DNA of 64,000 nucleotides from Rhizodiscina lignyota (Eukaryota; Ascomycota; Dothideomycetes; Aulographales; Rhizodiscinaceae). The translations under genes and the position numbers were made by a program. Of this stretch, positions 47,469 through 57,477 are shown one piece after another; the first letter of the stretch is position 1; each line of letters opens with the position of its first letter. The DNA is taken from contig ML978122.1 in assembly GCA_010015805.1 (NCBI GenBank), forward strand, positions 1,894,453-1,958,452, read 5' to 3'. The notes under the pieces are model-generated. The model was given only the letters and a program-made list of their open reading frames with translations, searched no databases and was not told the DNA's origin.

Positions 47469-47702
47469 CTTGTGGAGCTACAATCTCTCCGTTATGGTCG
47501 AACGGGTCGATTGCGGCGAGAAGTGAAATGTATGGGTTGGATAGAGTTGGTCAACTTTTTTTGCCGTTCAGATTCAATGCCAAGATTTCGACCGACGGAG
47601 CACGGAGGATCTTTCCCTTCCGAGCTAAGACCGTTCTTGGCAATATGGGAAAGCTTTTGGACCTGAAGCAACGTCGAGATTGGCTTCAATTGAAGCGTAG
47701 CC
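47469..47702. promoter_or_regulatory. Bidirectional promoter, NOG2 / mS26
   Basis: 234 bp separate the two start codons, so both genes must share regulatory DNA. It holds a T-run (aactttttttgcc, about 47551) and two similar ccgacggagcacgg/ttccgagc patches. No TATA box is seen. Confidence 0.5.
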
Positions 47703-48584
47703 ATGTCATTCCTACCAAGAAGCTCACGTCCTCAATCGCGATACATATGTCAGCGCTGCTCAAATGCGCGAAGGAGTTTCTCCTCGAGAACAGCCCATCA
47801 TTCAATTGCGCCCGAATCCCCTAAATTCATCGACGTCCCTCGACCTCCCCAAGAATATGCGCGCACTCAACGCCGGATCAAGGGTGTTCTTCCTGTTCCG
47901 AAGAATTTATTTCCAAAAGGCAGTGAGGCAAAAGCTTCACCGTTATATCTGGACGCAGTGACCAAAGAACCCTTGACGCGAAAAGAGCTGCAGGGTCCGG
48001 AGGGCGAACGGCTGCTGTGGAAGCAACGCATGGCGGACTCGCGACGGAAGAATCTGAGAGAAGGTATATTGGAACTACACCATCGAAAATCTCGCGAGGA
48101 GAAGGCTACGAATTTTCGAAGAGCGATTCACAGAGCTCGGCGTGAGGCGCTCATTGCGGAGCCAGAAAGAGAGGACGAGCGGCTCACGCGCCCTAGTGTG
48201 CCGGAAGTTCTGCGCGATGTGTTTAAACAGGGCCACCGCTACGATCCCAACAAGGATTTTGAGGAGAGGAGGTTACGCGTCGCTGAACGAGAAGCCTTGA
48301 GATCAGACGCTCGAAAGGACGCCATACATACACTCTACATGCATGCACGCAACTTCATCACTACAGAGGATCAGCTCAACGATGCCGTGGAAAATGCGTT
48401 CACGCGGTCGGATGGTACCCCTAACGACCAGAGCATTTGGGAGGGCGACGAGCCAATGACAACGGCCGATATGTTGAATCCATCACGAGGTCCAGCATTG
48501 AGAGGGCAACCAAATACAAAGGAGGGTCTTGCGGCGGAGAGAATGAAGAAGATTGCGGAGGAGTTGACGGGTGGAAAGATCTAA
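47703..48584 (+). CDS. PET123: Mitochondrial small-subunit ribosomal protein mS26 (Pet123)
   Basis: Structural protein of the mitochondrial 37S subunit. It is a single 293-residue exon from the ATG at 47703. The first 25-30 residues (MSFLPRSSRPQSRYICQRCS, then NARRSFSSR) are basic and Ser-rich with no acids, a good matrix presequence. The body is highly charged and helical: KGVLPVPKNLFPK, RRKNLREGILELHHRKSREEKA and LYMHARNFITTEDQLNDAVENAF. The last block matches the yeast Pet123 core (LYHVANEFIVTESQL) closely, which is the basis of the call. It is divergent from NOG2, so a nuclear and a mitochondrial ribosome gene share a promoter. Confidence 0.85.
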   Translation: MSFLPRSSRPQSRYICQRCSNARRSFSSRTAHHSIAPESPKFIDVPRPPQEYARTQRRIKGVLPVPKNLFPKGSEAKASPLYLDAVTKEPLTRKELQGPEGERLLWKQRMADSRRKNLREGILELHHRKSREEKATNFRRAIHRARREALIAEPEREDERLTRPSVPEVLRDVFKQGHRYDPNKDFEERRLRVAEREALRSDARKDAIHTLYMHARNFITTEDQLNDAVENAFTRSDGTPNDQSIWEGDEPMTTADMLNPSRGPALRGQPNTKEGLAAERMKKIAEELTGGKI

Positions 48585-49226
48585 ATTCGCAAATTCTTTT
48601 TGTGTGAGAGCAGCACTCTAGAAAGGCTGCGTCGGCGCCAAAGTCTTTCTGAAGTTTTAGCAGCGTATCCCCAAACATTTATTCGGACCTGGTCTGAATT
48701 CTCTCTATAGGTTTTAGCAATAACGTTAATTCTCGGCAGAACTTCAGTCCTTGATGTGAAACTCCAATCAACTGCACGCGGTAAGGCCACTTTCTCAGAC
48801 GCTGCGGCAAATGATCGCTATGGACCTCTCAGCTCTTATCGAGAACCCTAGTGTTTCCCAACCTCCTCACCCAGCCACCATTTTCTCACCCAGCCACCAT
48901 TTCTTATTCAAGCCATTCGATTTCCTATTCGAGCCATTCAAATTCCTATTCAAACCATTTCCTATTCAAACCATTCGATTGTCTATTCAAACGCCTTGCT
49001 CGGCCAATCCTATTGTTCAACTCTAACCTGTAAAGCTCTGGCTCATCCACACGCAAAATTAACCCATTCCTATCGACATATCCTCGATTACCGAATACAC
49101 TCTCAATCTTCAGTACCCTCAAACTTGCACAGCCTATTTCTCTTTGCATCTTCTGGCCTGAATCTCCTGGTCTCGAGCTGCAAATACAACACACAGAGAC
49201 GTCTCATCGAGAAAGGTGTGACAGCA
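48585..49226. other. Intergenic region upstream of the F-box-like gene
   Basis: 640 bp between two plus-strand genes. It contains the short tandem repeats listed separately and otherwise nothing I can support. The open frame extends upstream to 48996 without an ATG, so this part is probably leader. Confidence 0.5.
48868..48992. repeat. Short tandem repeats (minisatellite)
   Basis: Two copies of cacccagccaccat (48868 and 48887) are followed at 48901-48992 by about five imperfect copies of a 16-22 bp unit close to ttcctattcaaaccattcga. It lies 240 bp or more upstream of the ATG at 49227, probably in the promoter or leader of that gene. Confidence 0.75.
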
Positions 49227-50255
49227 ATGGATATGGCCATGGACAAGACGATTCGGGGCCTTGACGACATTCCCATCGAGAACGGCAAACCAAAAGCTCC
49301 GCTCAAAGTCCTCGTAGTCCTGGTGGTGCGCGAAGCAGGAGGTAGAGGCTTGACTCTGGAGGAAATCTGCCAGCGCATCGCTGAGAAGTTCGAATGGTAC
49401 AGCAAGAGAGCAACCGCGAGGAGAACAATACCATGGGTTGAAGGAGTGGCGGATCTGCTGCATGAGTCCGAATTTCCGACGGTGCCGTCAATGGATCAAA
49501 ACGGTGCCATCCGTTTCCATATACCTGTTGGCCGCGACCATTCCTTGAACCACAACGGTGCTGTCCAGAACAGCTTCCATAAGTTTCACCAACTTCCGGC
49601 CGAGTTACGTAGCCTCGTCTACTACTGGGCCTTGAAACATCCCACGCAGAATGGTTGGGCGGTTCCCGATTCCCCTCACCATCTGAACATAGCCTCTGCA
49701 TCCAATCTGTACTTGGGAATGGGCAATACTTGCCTGACTACTGAAGTTGATGGCTGGCGTCTCCGCTCGCCAACTATGAACACCATGTTGGCACTGCTTC
49801 TTACCAACAAGCAGACCTATTCGGAGGCAAAGGGCATTTTCTACAAGGCCAACAATTTTCGGTTTGGGAGCATCTCTTCGCACGGAGACACTACAGTTAT
49901 GAATGATGGATTACCCGCTATGCTCCCTTTCCTCAAAGGCATTGGATTGGATCGGATGTCATACCTTCGCAGGATCCAACTGCTCTACAACCCTTCCACC
50001 GCCAGTCGCCAGGCGGCGGAAGCATTCAGACTTCTTGCAGAGTGCAAGAAGCTACAGTTCTTTCGTCTGTACCTTGAGGAGGACGATCTCATTTCACAGC
50101 ACACGGACTCCAACGCTATTGGAGATCTTCCAGGCTTGGTCGAGCTCTCGAGACTACGAGGGGTGTCTTTTACCTTTGGTGGCGTTTGCAGGAAGACCAA
50201 GAGCTTTTTGACGCAAGCTGGGGAGCCGAGAGATGATCGGGAGGAGGACGAATGA
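49227..50255 (+). CDS. Uncharacterised protein, winged-helix-like N-terminus plus F-box-like region
   Basis: 342 residues from the ATG at 49227 (agcaATGG). The open frame continues upstream but with no ATG. Residues about 20-80 (PLKVLVVLVVREAGGRGLTL, then EEICQRIAEKFEWYSKR) resemble a forkhead-like winged helix in pattern. About residue 110 starts an F-box-like segment (FHKFHQLPAELRSLVYYWAL), followed by LALLLTNKQTYSEAKGIFYK, the pattern of a large family of fungal F-box-like proteins in which a conserved LxxxxxxxxxEA block is followed by an 'FY..N.F' strand. No enzyme motif is seen. If the F-box is real, it would bind Skp1 as a ubiquitin-ligase adaptor, but the winged-helix resemblance leaves other roles open. 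I do not recognise a named orthologue. Confidence 0.75.
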   Translation: MDMAMDKTIRGLDDIPIENGKPKAPLKVLVVLVVREAGGRGLTLEEICQRIAEKFEWYSKRATARRTIPWVEGVADLLHESEFPTVPSMDQNGAIRFHIPVGRDHSLNHNGAVQNSFHKFHQLPAELRSLVYYWALKHPTQNGWAVPDSPHHLNIASASNLYLGMGNTCLTTEVDGWRLRSPTMNTMLALLLTNKQTYSEAKGIFYKANNFRFGSISSHGDTTVMNDGLPAMLPFLKGIGLDRMSYLRRIQLLYNPSTASRQAAEAFRLLAECKKLQFFRLYLEEDDLISQHTDSNAIGDLPGLVELSRLRGVSFTFGGVCRKTKSFLTQAGEPRDDREEDE

Positions 50256-50610
50256 GCTTGACAAGGTTCAACACAAACCCAGTCCTTCACAGGTCGCACA
50301 GTCGAGCAGGTACATAAGCCAACAAGCTTTGCCAGCATGAATTGCAGGGGAAGAGCAGCTACCAGGTCAAATCGAACGGAGCTAAAAGAACGGGTTTACG
50401 AGGTTTCTGCAACTTGGATCGGTTATTGATAGTTGAACTTTTACTGTTTGTGCTATATTGGCGGAGCTAGAGAAGCACAACAATCGTATTCTGGGTTAGC
50501 GAAAACTAAATTGAATGAGATCAAATCCTTGCGCCTGTGAAGTCTTCACGAATAAATACCGTCTATCATGAGAGGTCTGAGCAATATCCTATTATATTTT
50601 ATTGAGATCT
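50256..50610. other. Intergenic region between convergent genes
   Basis: 355 bp with the 3' ends of the F-box-like gene and RAD2. AT-rich near 50.6 kb (tattatattttattgag), a plausible 3'-end signal for RAD2. Nothing else is seen. Confidence 0.5.
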
Positions 50611-53600
50611 TTAGGCCTTCTTCTTTGAAAGCCTCTTCTTCTTTCGCGACTCTACATATTCTTCTTCGTCATCCTCACTCACTACACCCACTTCCACACG
50701 CTTAACAGATTTCGATTTAGTTCGTTTCTTTCTGTTGGACGTGCCGGAACGACCTGATCGAGTGTCTGCTTCATCTCCATTTGCAACTCCCTCAGCTGCG
50801 CTGTTATCATCCAATTCCTCAGTATTCTCAGCTCCTCCTTCACCGATCGTGTCTCCCCTGGCTCGTTCTTTCATCTTTCCAAGGGCCGTCTCCATTCTCT
50901 TGCTCTTCCCTTCTTCTCTCCTCCTCGGAGCAAATGCACCGGCACCGACGCCACCATAGAAGAAATTCGTGATGTTACTCTGCGTGCCCTCGTCCATCCT
51001 TCGGTTCATGTCCTTGATGACCGGTACCAGAATCTCATCCGTACGCTCTTGGCTCCAGCCGATTGTGCTCATCAAGAAGCTGCGCAATGCATTCAAGTCT
51101 GGAACTCCCCACACGAACGGCTGAGGGTCGGAATCAACATCGGGCTTCAAGTATGCCTGCTCCACTCGTGGGTCTGGGAACGAGAGAGGCAAGAAGAGCT
51201 TTGTTGCGTTGCGCCGGAACTTCTTTCGAAATGAGTTACCGGCGTCGTCAGCTTTGCTACGCAATCCGGTCTGAACTTCGGTCCACCAGTCCTTGAAAGC
51301 GTTGAGGTCATCAAATTCGGATATGATCTCAAGGGCAGTGACTGGCCCAACACCAGGGAGACCCTCTGTGTAATCTGAGCCGAGGAGCTGAGCGATAGCT
51401 ATGAGGCGGTCTCTAGTCAACCCAAATTCGGATTGTAAGTCTTGCGAGAGGTAGCATTCCACAAATTTCGCCTGGTTGAACATGTTCTTGTATACTCTGG
51501 TTCCACCGAAAAGAAAAGTATCGGAGTCGTCAGTCACAATTCCGTCCACGAGGCCTAAATTCACAAGTTCGGCGCACTGTGCTTCAGCTTCCATTGGCGC
51601 TGTGACATAGGGTAGGCCGAACAGTGCAAGTAACTGCTGACACTCTTGTATCATGACTTGCGTTACCTCGTCGGCATCACGGCGGTCCTTTTTTTGCTGA
51701 TTTCGCAGTTGGCGTAGTTCTTTCTCGTAGCCAGTGGGATCGGCACTGGCGCCGTTGTTGAGACTTGAAGCAAAGCGTGCATGTTCTTCTTCCTCTTGCG
51801 CAAGCTGGCGGAACAGCTCTTCGTCTTCGGGGTCCGAATACAGTTCTTCGAATTCTTCTGCGTCTAAGTCGATGGGGATGTCCTGATCTGCAAGTCCAGA
51901 TGCAGGAATTGGACCAGAAGCGGTATCATCAAGAGTGGGATGGAATTGCGGTTGGTCTTCCGGCACTGCTGGTATACCGCTCGTCGTCAGAACATCTTCA
52001 AATTCTGGCGATGGCGATGGTGATCCCACAGTTCGAAGCTCTCCGCCAGCAGGTGTAACATTATCTTGGGGACGGGACTTCGGCCTTTCTTCATCGCTGT
52101 CGGACCAGTCCAACATCTCTTCGTCCGATTCCTCAGGTGACCGATCAGGCTTTGAAGGTGCTTCAGTATTTGCTGTTTCAACCGAGTCGTTGACGGACTT
52201 TGAGTTCTGTTCCTGAGTTCGGACATGCTCTTCCGTTCCATCAGGTAGCGGAGGAGGCTCAGCTCGAACCTTATCAGCCAGATCACCCATACGTAGTTCA
52301 GGATCTTCGAGCAAGACTTCTGTATCAGCATGGCCGTCTTGCATCTCATCAGCTTCGAGGTCACTGACTTCCCGACCCTGAATAGGTTCCGCGTCGAGGT
52401 CAATGATCTCTTTCGCTCTCTCTGAGATCAGTGCTGGTCTTTGCTGAAATATAAATCCATCCTCAGCTTCTTTCTCTTTCGCCAAACGCTCTTCCTCTCT
52501 GTCTTTCTGCTCGATGACCTTTTGAGCACTCATGTCATTTTGCATGTCACTAGAGAACCACGGGGGTACGGGGACAGCATCTCGTTTCTTATTTCCTTCT
52601 CCGACATCTTTTTCAAACCCACCAGATGCATCCTCCTCAAGCTGTTTCATCCTCTTCTTGCCAAGCAGAGAACTCCCGAGGTCGAGCTTTTCGAAAGGGA
52701 GCGGACCATCGAAACCTGCTGCCTTTGATGCGGTCGTTGTAGGTGACTTTATCTGTCGTCCTTCTCGAGCTTTGGGTCTCGGTACTATCGGGGCGGCTGG
52801 CCTCACCGACCTTGCCTTGTACTTCGAGCGCCTTGATTCAGCAAGCGCGCCACGCAGATTAAAATCTTCATTCTCGCTGTCGCTTTCCGCGAACGGTCCC
52901 GATACTGTCACTTTATTGCTACGGCTATTGGCCATTCTTGCGATGGCAGTACCGGAACCTCCAGTGAATGGAGTTGCTTCTGGCGCTTTCGTCTGATTGA
53001 ATACCTCTTCATAGTCGTCATCTTCAGCCTCGGCCTCCGATGGTGGTCGATCATTCTCAAGTGACATCTCGATAGCGCGTTGAAGATCTCTCGCCTCCTC
53101 ATCTTCGAACTGATTGCCACTTGCCTGTGGAGCAGCAGCGTTCGTACCAGCAACGTCTTCCCACTCTTCTTCATCGTCGTCATCAGCAACGAATAATGAA
53201 TCAGGTTCTTCATTTACGGGAGCACGGCGAGATGAACGGTTTGAATGGTTTTGGTTTCGTGATTTGTAGAATTTCTGTCGCCGTTGGGCAAGTTCTCCAG
53301 CCGTAGAGTCCCCCTCTGGCGAATTTGGTCTTCTCTTTGCAAGACGATTCAGACCTTCGATGGGAACGTCCTCGAACTCATCTTCATCCTCCCAATCCTC
53401 ATCATCCAGCACTGGAGTTTCTGGCCTGTCCAACGCGTCCACGTCAATCGGCTTTGTCCGTTCACCTTCTTCCTTGCTGCTGACGACGCCTAGAGCCCAG
53501 CCCCCTTCTACCCCATCATTCTTGACCAAGACGTATTCTCTACCCTTCTCGCCCGCAACCCTGCCAGTTCCATCAACGCCAAATGTGCCATCATCACCCA

Positions 53601-54462
53601 TTCCGTTAATATGCATGAGTCGTTGCGTGAGCTCGTTACGTTCTCTAACCCGCTCAATCTGAAACTTTGAGAATGCCATCCTGTCCGGAAACATTGAGTC
53701 CAGCTGATCTTTTGAATAACCCATCCTCAGTCTACTTCGGAGCCTTGCTGCGTTTAAGATGTTATATCGATCGCTCGCGGGAAGGCTAACAAAGAATGGA
53801 CTATCGAAGTCGATTTTTGAGAAGTCGTAAACGTTGATGTCTTCGCCAGTGTCGAACTGCCTCGCATACTGCTCCAACTCCTCCAAACTCATAATGCGTG
53901 GATCATTTGGAGCACCCATCTCCGCCAGACTCATATCCAGCTCTGGAAGATGATATGCGTCCTTCTTCTTGAACTTCCGATTCTGCTGCCTCTCTCGATC
54001 GTCCATATGCAGCTCATCCACATATACCAGGTTCTCCGGTAGAGCCTCTTCATTGTCATCTTGAGCTGGTCTGGCCCTCTCTTCTTTCCTCTTTCTCTCC
54101 TCCTCCTCTGCCCTCCTTTGCATCTGTACCGCCAACAGCTTTCCAGCCGTCCTCACTGCATCTTCTCTTCTGCCCTCTCTTCGCGCCTTGCGCCCACTGA
54201 TCGTCTGCCTTTTGAGTGCCGGAGCGCCGCCATCGAAGACGAAGACCGGCTTGATGCCGAAGAACAAGAGTTTGCAGATTCGGCGGAAGAATCCAACAAC
54301 GTGGCTATTCCGAAGCGCATTCCCTTCCTTGTCGCGCACGGCTTTGAGGAACTGGTATATCCAGATTGACGCGTCGACGGCGAGTCGTTTCTTGTTCAAG
54401 GTTTCGATTTTGATGGGTCGGGCGCAGGGCTGGACGACGGTCCAGAGACCAGTGACACCCAT
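50611..54462 (-). CDS. RAD2: DNA repair endonuclease Rad2/XPG
   Basis: Structure-specific nuclease that makes the 3' cut in nucleotide excision repair and supports TFIIH. Single exon, 1283 residues; the start is the ATG at 54462, giving the family's MGVTGLWTVVQP. The N domain (to about 100) carries LAVDASIWIYQFLKA and FVFDGGAPALKR. A long acidic spacer (about 110-930) includes a ubiquitin-interacting-like motif (EEARDLQRAIEMSLEND, about 455-475). The I domain (about 945-1040) has TAPMEAEAQCAELVNLGLVD and TDDSDTFLFGG, with the metal-binding Glu/Asp residues present. The helix-hairpin-helix LPGVGPVTALEII follows. The C-terminus has NLS-like KKRTKSKSVKR and a final KKKRLSKKKA. Length fits fungal Rad2. 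Confidence 0.96.
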   Translation of the reverse strand: MGVTGLWTVVQPCARPIKIETLNKKRLAVDASIWIYQFLKAVRDKEGNALRNSHVVGFFRRICKLLFFGIKPVFVFDGGAPALKRQTISGRKARREGRREDAVRTAGKLLAVQMQRRAEEEERKRKEERARPAQDDNEEALPENLVYVDELHMDDRERQQNRKFKKKDAYHLPELDMSLAEMGAPNDPRIMSLEELEQYARQFDTGEDINVYDFSKIDFDSPFFVSLPASDRYNILNAARLRSRLRMGYSKDQLDSMFPDRMAFSKFQIERVRERNELTQRLMHINGMGDDGTFGVDGTGRVAGEKGREYVLVKNDGVEGGWALGVVSSKEEGERTKPIDVDALDRPETPVLDDEDWEDEDEFEDVPIEGLNRLAKRRPNSPEGDSTAGELAQRRQKFYKSRNQNHSNRSSRRAPVNEEPDSLFVADDDDEEEWEDVAGTNAAAPQASGNQFEDEEARDLQRAIEMSLENDRPPSEAEAEDDDYEEVFNQTKAPEATPFTGGSGTAIARMANSRSNKVTVSGPFAESDSENEDFNLRGALAESRRSKYKARSVRPAAPIVPRPKAREGRQIKSPTTTASKAAGFDGPLPFEKLDLGSSLLGKKRMKQLEEDASGGFEKDVGEGNKKRDAVPVPPWFSSDMQNDMSAQKVIEQKDREEERLAKEKEAEDGFIFQQRPALISERAKEIIDLDAEPIQGREVSDLEADEMQDGHADTEVLLEDPELRMGDLADKVRAEPPPLPDGTEEHVRTQEQNSKSVNDSVETANTEAPSKPDRSPEESDEEMLDWSDSDEERPKSRPQDNVTPAGGELRTVGSPSPSPEFEDVLTTSGIPAVPEDQPQFHPTLDDTASGPIPASGLADQDIPIDLDAEEFEELYSDPEDEELFRQLAQEEEEHARFASSLNNGASADPTGYEKELRQLRNQQKKDRRDADEVTQVMIQECQQLLALFGLPYVTAPMEAEAQCAELVNLGLVDGIVTDDSDTFLFGGTRVYKNMFNQAKFVECYLSQDLQSEFGLTRDRLIAIAQLLGSDYTEGLPGVGPVTALEIISEFDDLNAFKDWWTEVQTGLRSKADDAGNSFRKKFRRNATKLFLPLSFPDPRVEQAYLKPDVDSDPQPFVWGVPDLNALRSFLMSTIGWSQERTDEILVPVIKDMNRRMDEGTQSNITNFFYGGVGAGAFAPRRREEGKSKRMETALGKMKERARGDTIGEGGAENTEELDDNSAAEGVANGDEADTRSGRSGTSNRKKRTKSKSVKRVEVGVVSEDDEEEYVESRKKKRLSKKKA

Positions 54463-54745
54463 GATCTGCAAGTGAAGCTAACTTCCATGGGATTGAGGTC
54501 TGAGAAGGGCATAAAGAAATGCAGAATCAGGCCGCGACGAGCACTTCGAGTCACCGTCGCGGGAAAGTGGCGCTGTGGATTCAAGGCGGGGATCTCCGCG
54601 CGCAATCACGTGAAGGCGCGGCCCGCAACATTAAGGTTACCATCAAGCAGGGTTAGGGTTATGAGAGATATTTGACTGACCTCTCAGTGGACATCTTGAT
54701 TCCACCAGTGAAGCTGGAGAAAGTGCCGACTTCAGATTACTCTCA

Positions 54746-57257
54746 TTACCAATCCCCTAGTGCTTCTATACTTGGTTTCAACCAATTCTTGATTGGGACA
54801 TCGTAGAGTCTAACCGACCCATCATCACTCGCCACTGCCAAATGCGAATTGGCTCCGTCTTCCCCATGTCGTCGTGGCCGCCAGTTTAGTCGAGAGACTG
54901 TTGAAGATGGAGAAATAGCCTTTTCGAATGCATCCTCCTTGAGGAACGGGGTTGAACTCGAGAACGCGCATATTGCCAATGCGCCTTCTTCAGTCGCATA
55001 AGCCAGCACAATGCAACCATCTACCTCGTCCGGTAGAAAGTCAATCGCTGTAACCGCACTACTACTAGTGATAGTATGATAATTTGTGGCGTTGTTCTGA
55101 CCCAAACGCCAGAGGTTGATCTTTTTGTCGCGACCCGCGGTAGCAAACACTTTCGCGTCTGTCATCAGTGGTGCCCAAGTGCAATCCAGTATCATTCTGG
55201 AATGACCCTTCGGCTCCATGGCCGCTTGCCTGTAAGTACTTTGGTCGTCCTTATCTCGTTGAAAGATAGTCCATTGTCTATCTCTCCCGACACTCAATAG
55301 ATACTCATCATCGGGTGAGAAGCGCAAATTGTGGACTGTCAGTGAGTGTGATTTGAGCGGTGGCTTGAGCTCCCGCCAATCCTTGGTCTCGTATAATCGA
55401 ATGACAGCGTGGTCGATGGAGCTGGCACGACACGCAGTCGCAATAATAGAGCCATCATGGCTTGCTGCGACAGCCGAAATCTCATACCCATGACCGTACA
55501 GCTTCTCACGTTCTGGCCACAGCATATGTCTCGCAAGATGGTCTTCTAAGGGTGGGTGATCCAGGTCAAGCGTTGATTTGTGGACCACTGATGCTGGGTC
55601 TGGTGCTTCTCGCTCATCCCGCTTGTTATCCTCTAAAACTTCATGTTCCTCGATCGCTTGAATTGCTTTATTTGAGAGCCCCAACACTGGGATATTTGCA
55701 GCGTCCGGAAGCGATATCTCTGCTGATCTTTGGATCTTGCACAAGCGAGCCAACAATTTGGCAACAGCGCTGGGTTCGTCGAACACTCGGAGGAGCTTCT
55801 CATCCGCTCCGGAGATGAATTGAGTGTCGCTGATAGTATCGATGCAGTTCAAATCGTAGCCATGGATCTGTGGTCTTGAAAACTCATGCCAGGATCTCGA
55901 GCCATCATCTCTTTTCCATTCTGCAAATAACCTAGTCGTCTGATCGGAGCTTGTTGTCAGAAGATAATCTCCATTCTTGGACCAAGTCAGACTCTTCACT
56001 TCCTTCGTATGTCCTGTTACTGCGACTTGCTGGGACCACATGTCGCTGCTATCCTCACGCTTCCAGAGTCTCCAGCTCCCAGTACGGCCGAGGCTTGCAA
56101 CAGAATCTCCACTTGGCGACCAAAGGCCTATCCAGAAACCTCCAGTACTGCCAGTAGCGGTTGTCGCTCCCTTCTGAGCGCTCACCTCTCCAAGCCTCGC
56201 AATACAAACCCACACGCCGGACTGAGGGTCGGACTCCCAAACAGCGAGTGAGTTATCAGCAGATGCGGAGAGAAGTTGCAATTTTCCGTGCCACTTTCGC
56301 CAAGCAGCGGTGTAAATCCAGTCCTCATGACCAAGCAGCAGCGCTTCGAATGTGATTGAGTATTTAGACGACGCCGTCTGAAAGCGGTGGGCCTTGTTTG
56401 AGAGAGACCGCCCTAACAAACCTAAAGCTGGATCACTTGCAGCGCTGCTGATCGCGGGCAACTCCTCGCCTTCGTGTATGCGCCAGAGTCGTATGTATTT
56501 GTCTTGGCTTGCAGACGCCAGGATGAGATCCCCTCGTTCGTCGTCGGTCTCACTAACGAACGCTAATGAGCGTATCCATCCTTCGTGCCCGGATAAAGAT
56601 GCCACTTGTGTGAATTGATCGGAGCTGGATACATAGACCTGAATCGTTGATTTTGTGCCTGCTGCCGCAAGGAGGATTGACGAATCATGTAGAACTGCGA
56701 GTGACAAAGCGAGAGGGATATATTTCGGGCGCAGCTCTATCGTCTGCACCAAATCTACCTCTCCAACAGAAGCATTCTCTTCCGTGAATCTCCAAATCTT
56801 GATTGTTCCGTCTGCTGAGCCCGAGGCGAATCCGTGAAAGCCTGGAACAATCGCGATACAGTTGATGGAGCTCACATGCGCTGAAATTGTCTCCAGCTCT
56901 TGGAACTGAAGTGGTGCATCGAAACTGCTCTCCCACAGGCGGATGGTTTTATCAGCTGAGCCGCTCAGTATTCTGATTTTACTTGATCCAGTAGTTGGGA
57001 GAAACTTCACAACGTTCACGACATCAGTGTGGCCTGCGAGCAAGTCGGTTATGCCTTTGTAATTTAAATCCTGGAGCAGATTAGTGAGAGTTCCAAGTAT
57101 CGCGAGCTGTATGTGATGAGCATACCGACGGGTTCCAAATGGCAATATTGTTTCCTGCTCCGAATGCTAGGAGCCCAGATCCATTGGTATCCCAATCTGC
57201 TGCGGCCGGATTGCGACTCCCGCCAACGGCGATGAAATCGACTTTGACCCCATCCAT
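54746..57257 (-). CDS. ELP2: Elongator complex subunit 2 (ELP2), WD40 protein
   Basis: A WD40 scaffold of Elongator, which starts the mcm5/ncm5 modification of tRNA wobble uridine. Exon 1 is 57126-57257 and exon 2 is 54746-57070 (55-bp intron), giving 818 residues. Two seven-bladed propellers are expected, and many blades are visible: LLAGHTDVVNVVKFLP, SGSADKTIRLWE, LSGHEGWIRSLAF, LLGHEDWIYTAAW, LSASADNSLAVWE, TGHTKEVKSLTWS, PKGHSRMILDCTW. The start MDGVKVDFIAVGGSRNPAAA and the ERDD-type insert linker match fungal Elp2. It is divergent from URM1 by 220 bp and tandem with RAD2 (283 bp apart). Confidence 0.95.
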
Positions 57258-57477
57258 CTCCTACTGCTATCGACGAATCTGGTGCATCTTCAGGTGCATC
57301 TACTTCAAGAAATGAAGAACACTGCTGGATATCAAGCTTGTAGCCTTCAACACTGTCTCAAAATTCAGCGACGCTAACCTGAACAGGGTTTAGCGCATAA
57401 TTAAACAAAAATATGTAAACTCTGCTCGAACTGTCTGTTTCCCATCATCCCGTTGCCCCAGTCAGATATCAGCTTTA
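57258..57477. promoter_or_regulatory. Bidirectional promoter, ELP2 / URM1
   Basis: 220 bp between the two start codons. The URM1 side has a pyrimidine-rich run (tgtctgtttcccatcatccc) and an AT-rich patch (aattaaacaaaaatatg, about 57400). No TATA box is seen on the ELP2 side. Confidence 0.55.
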
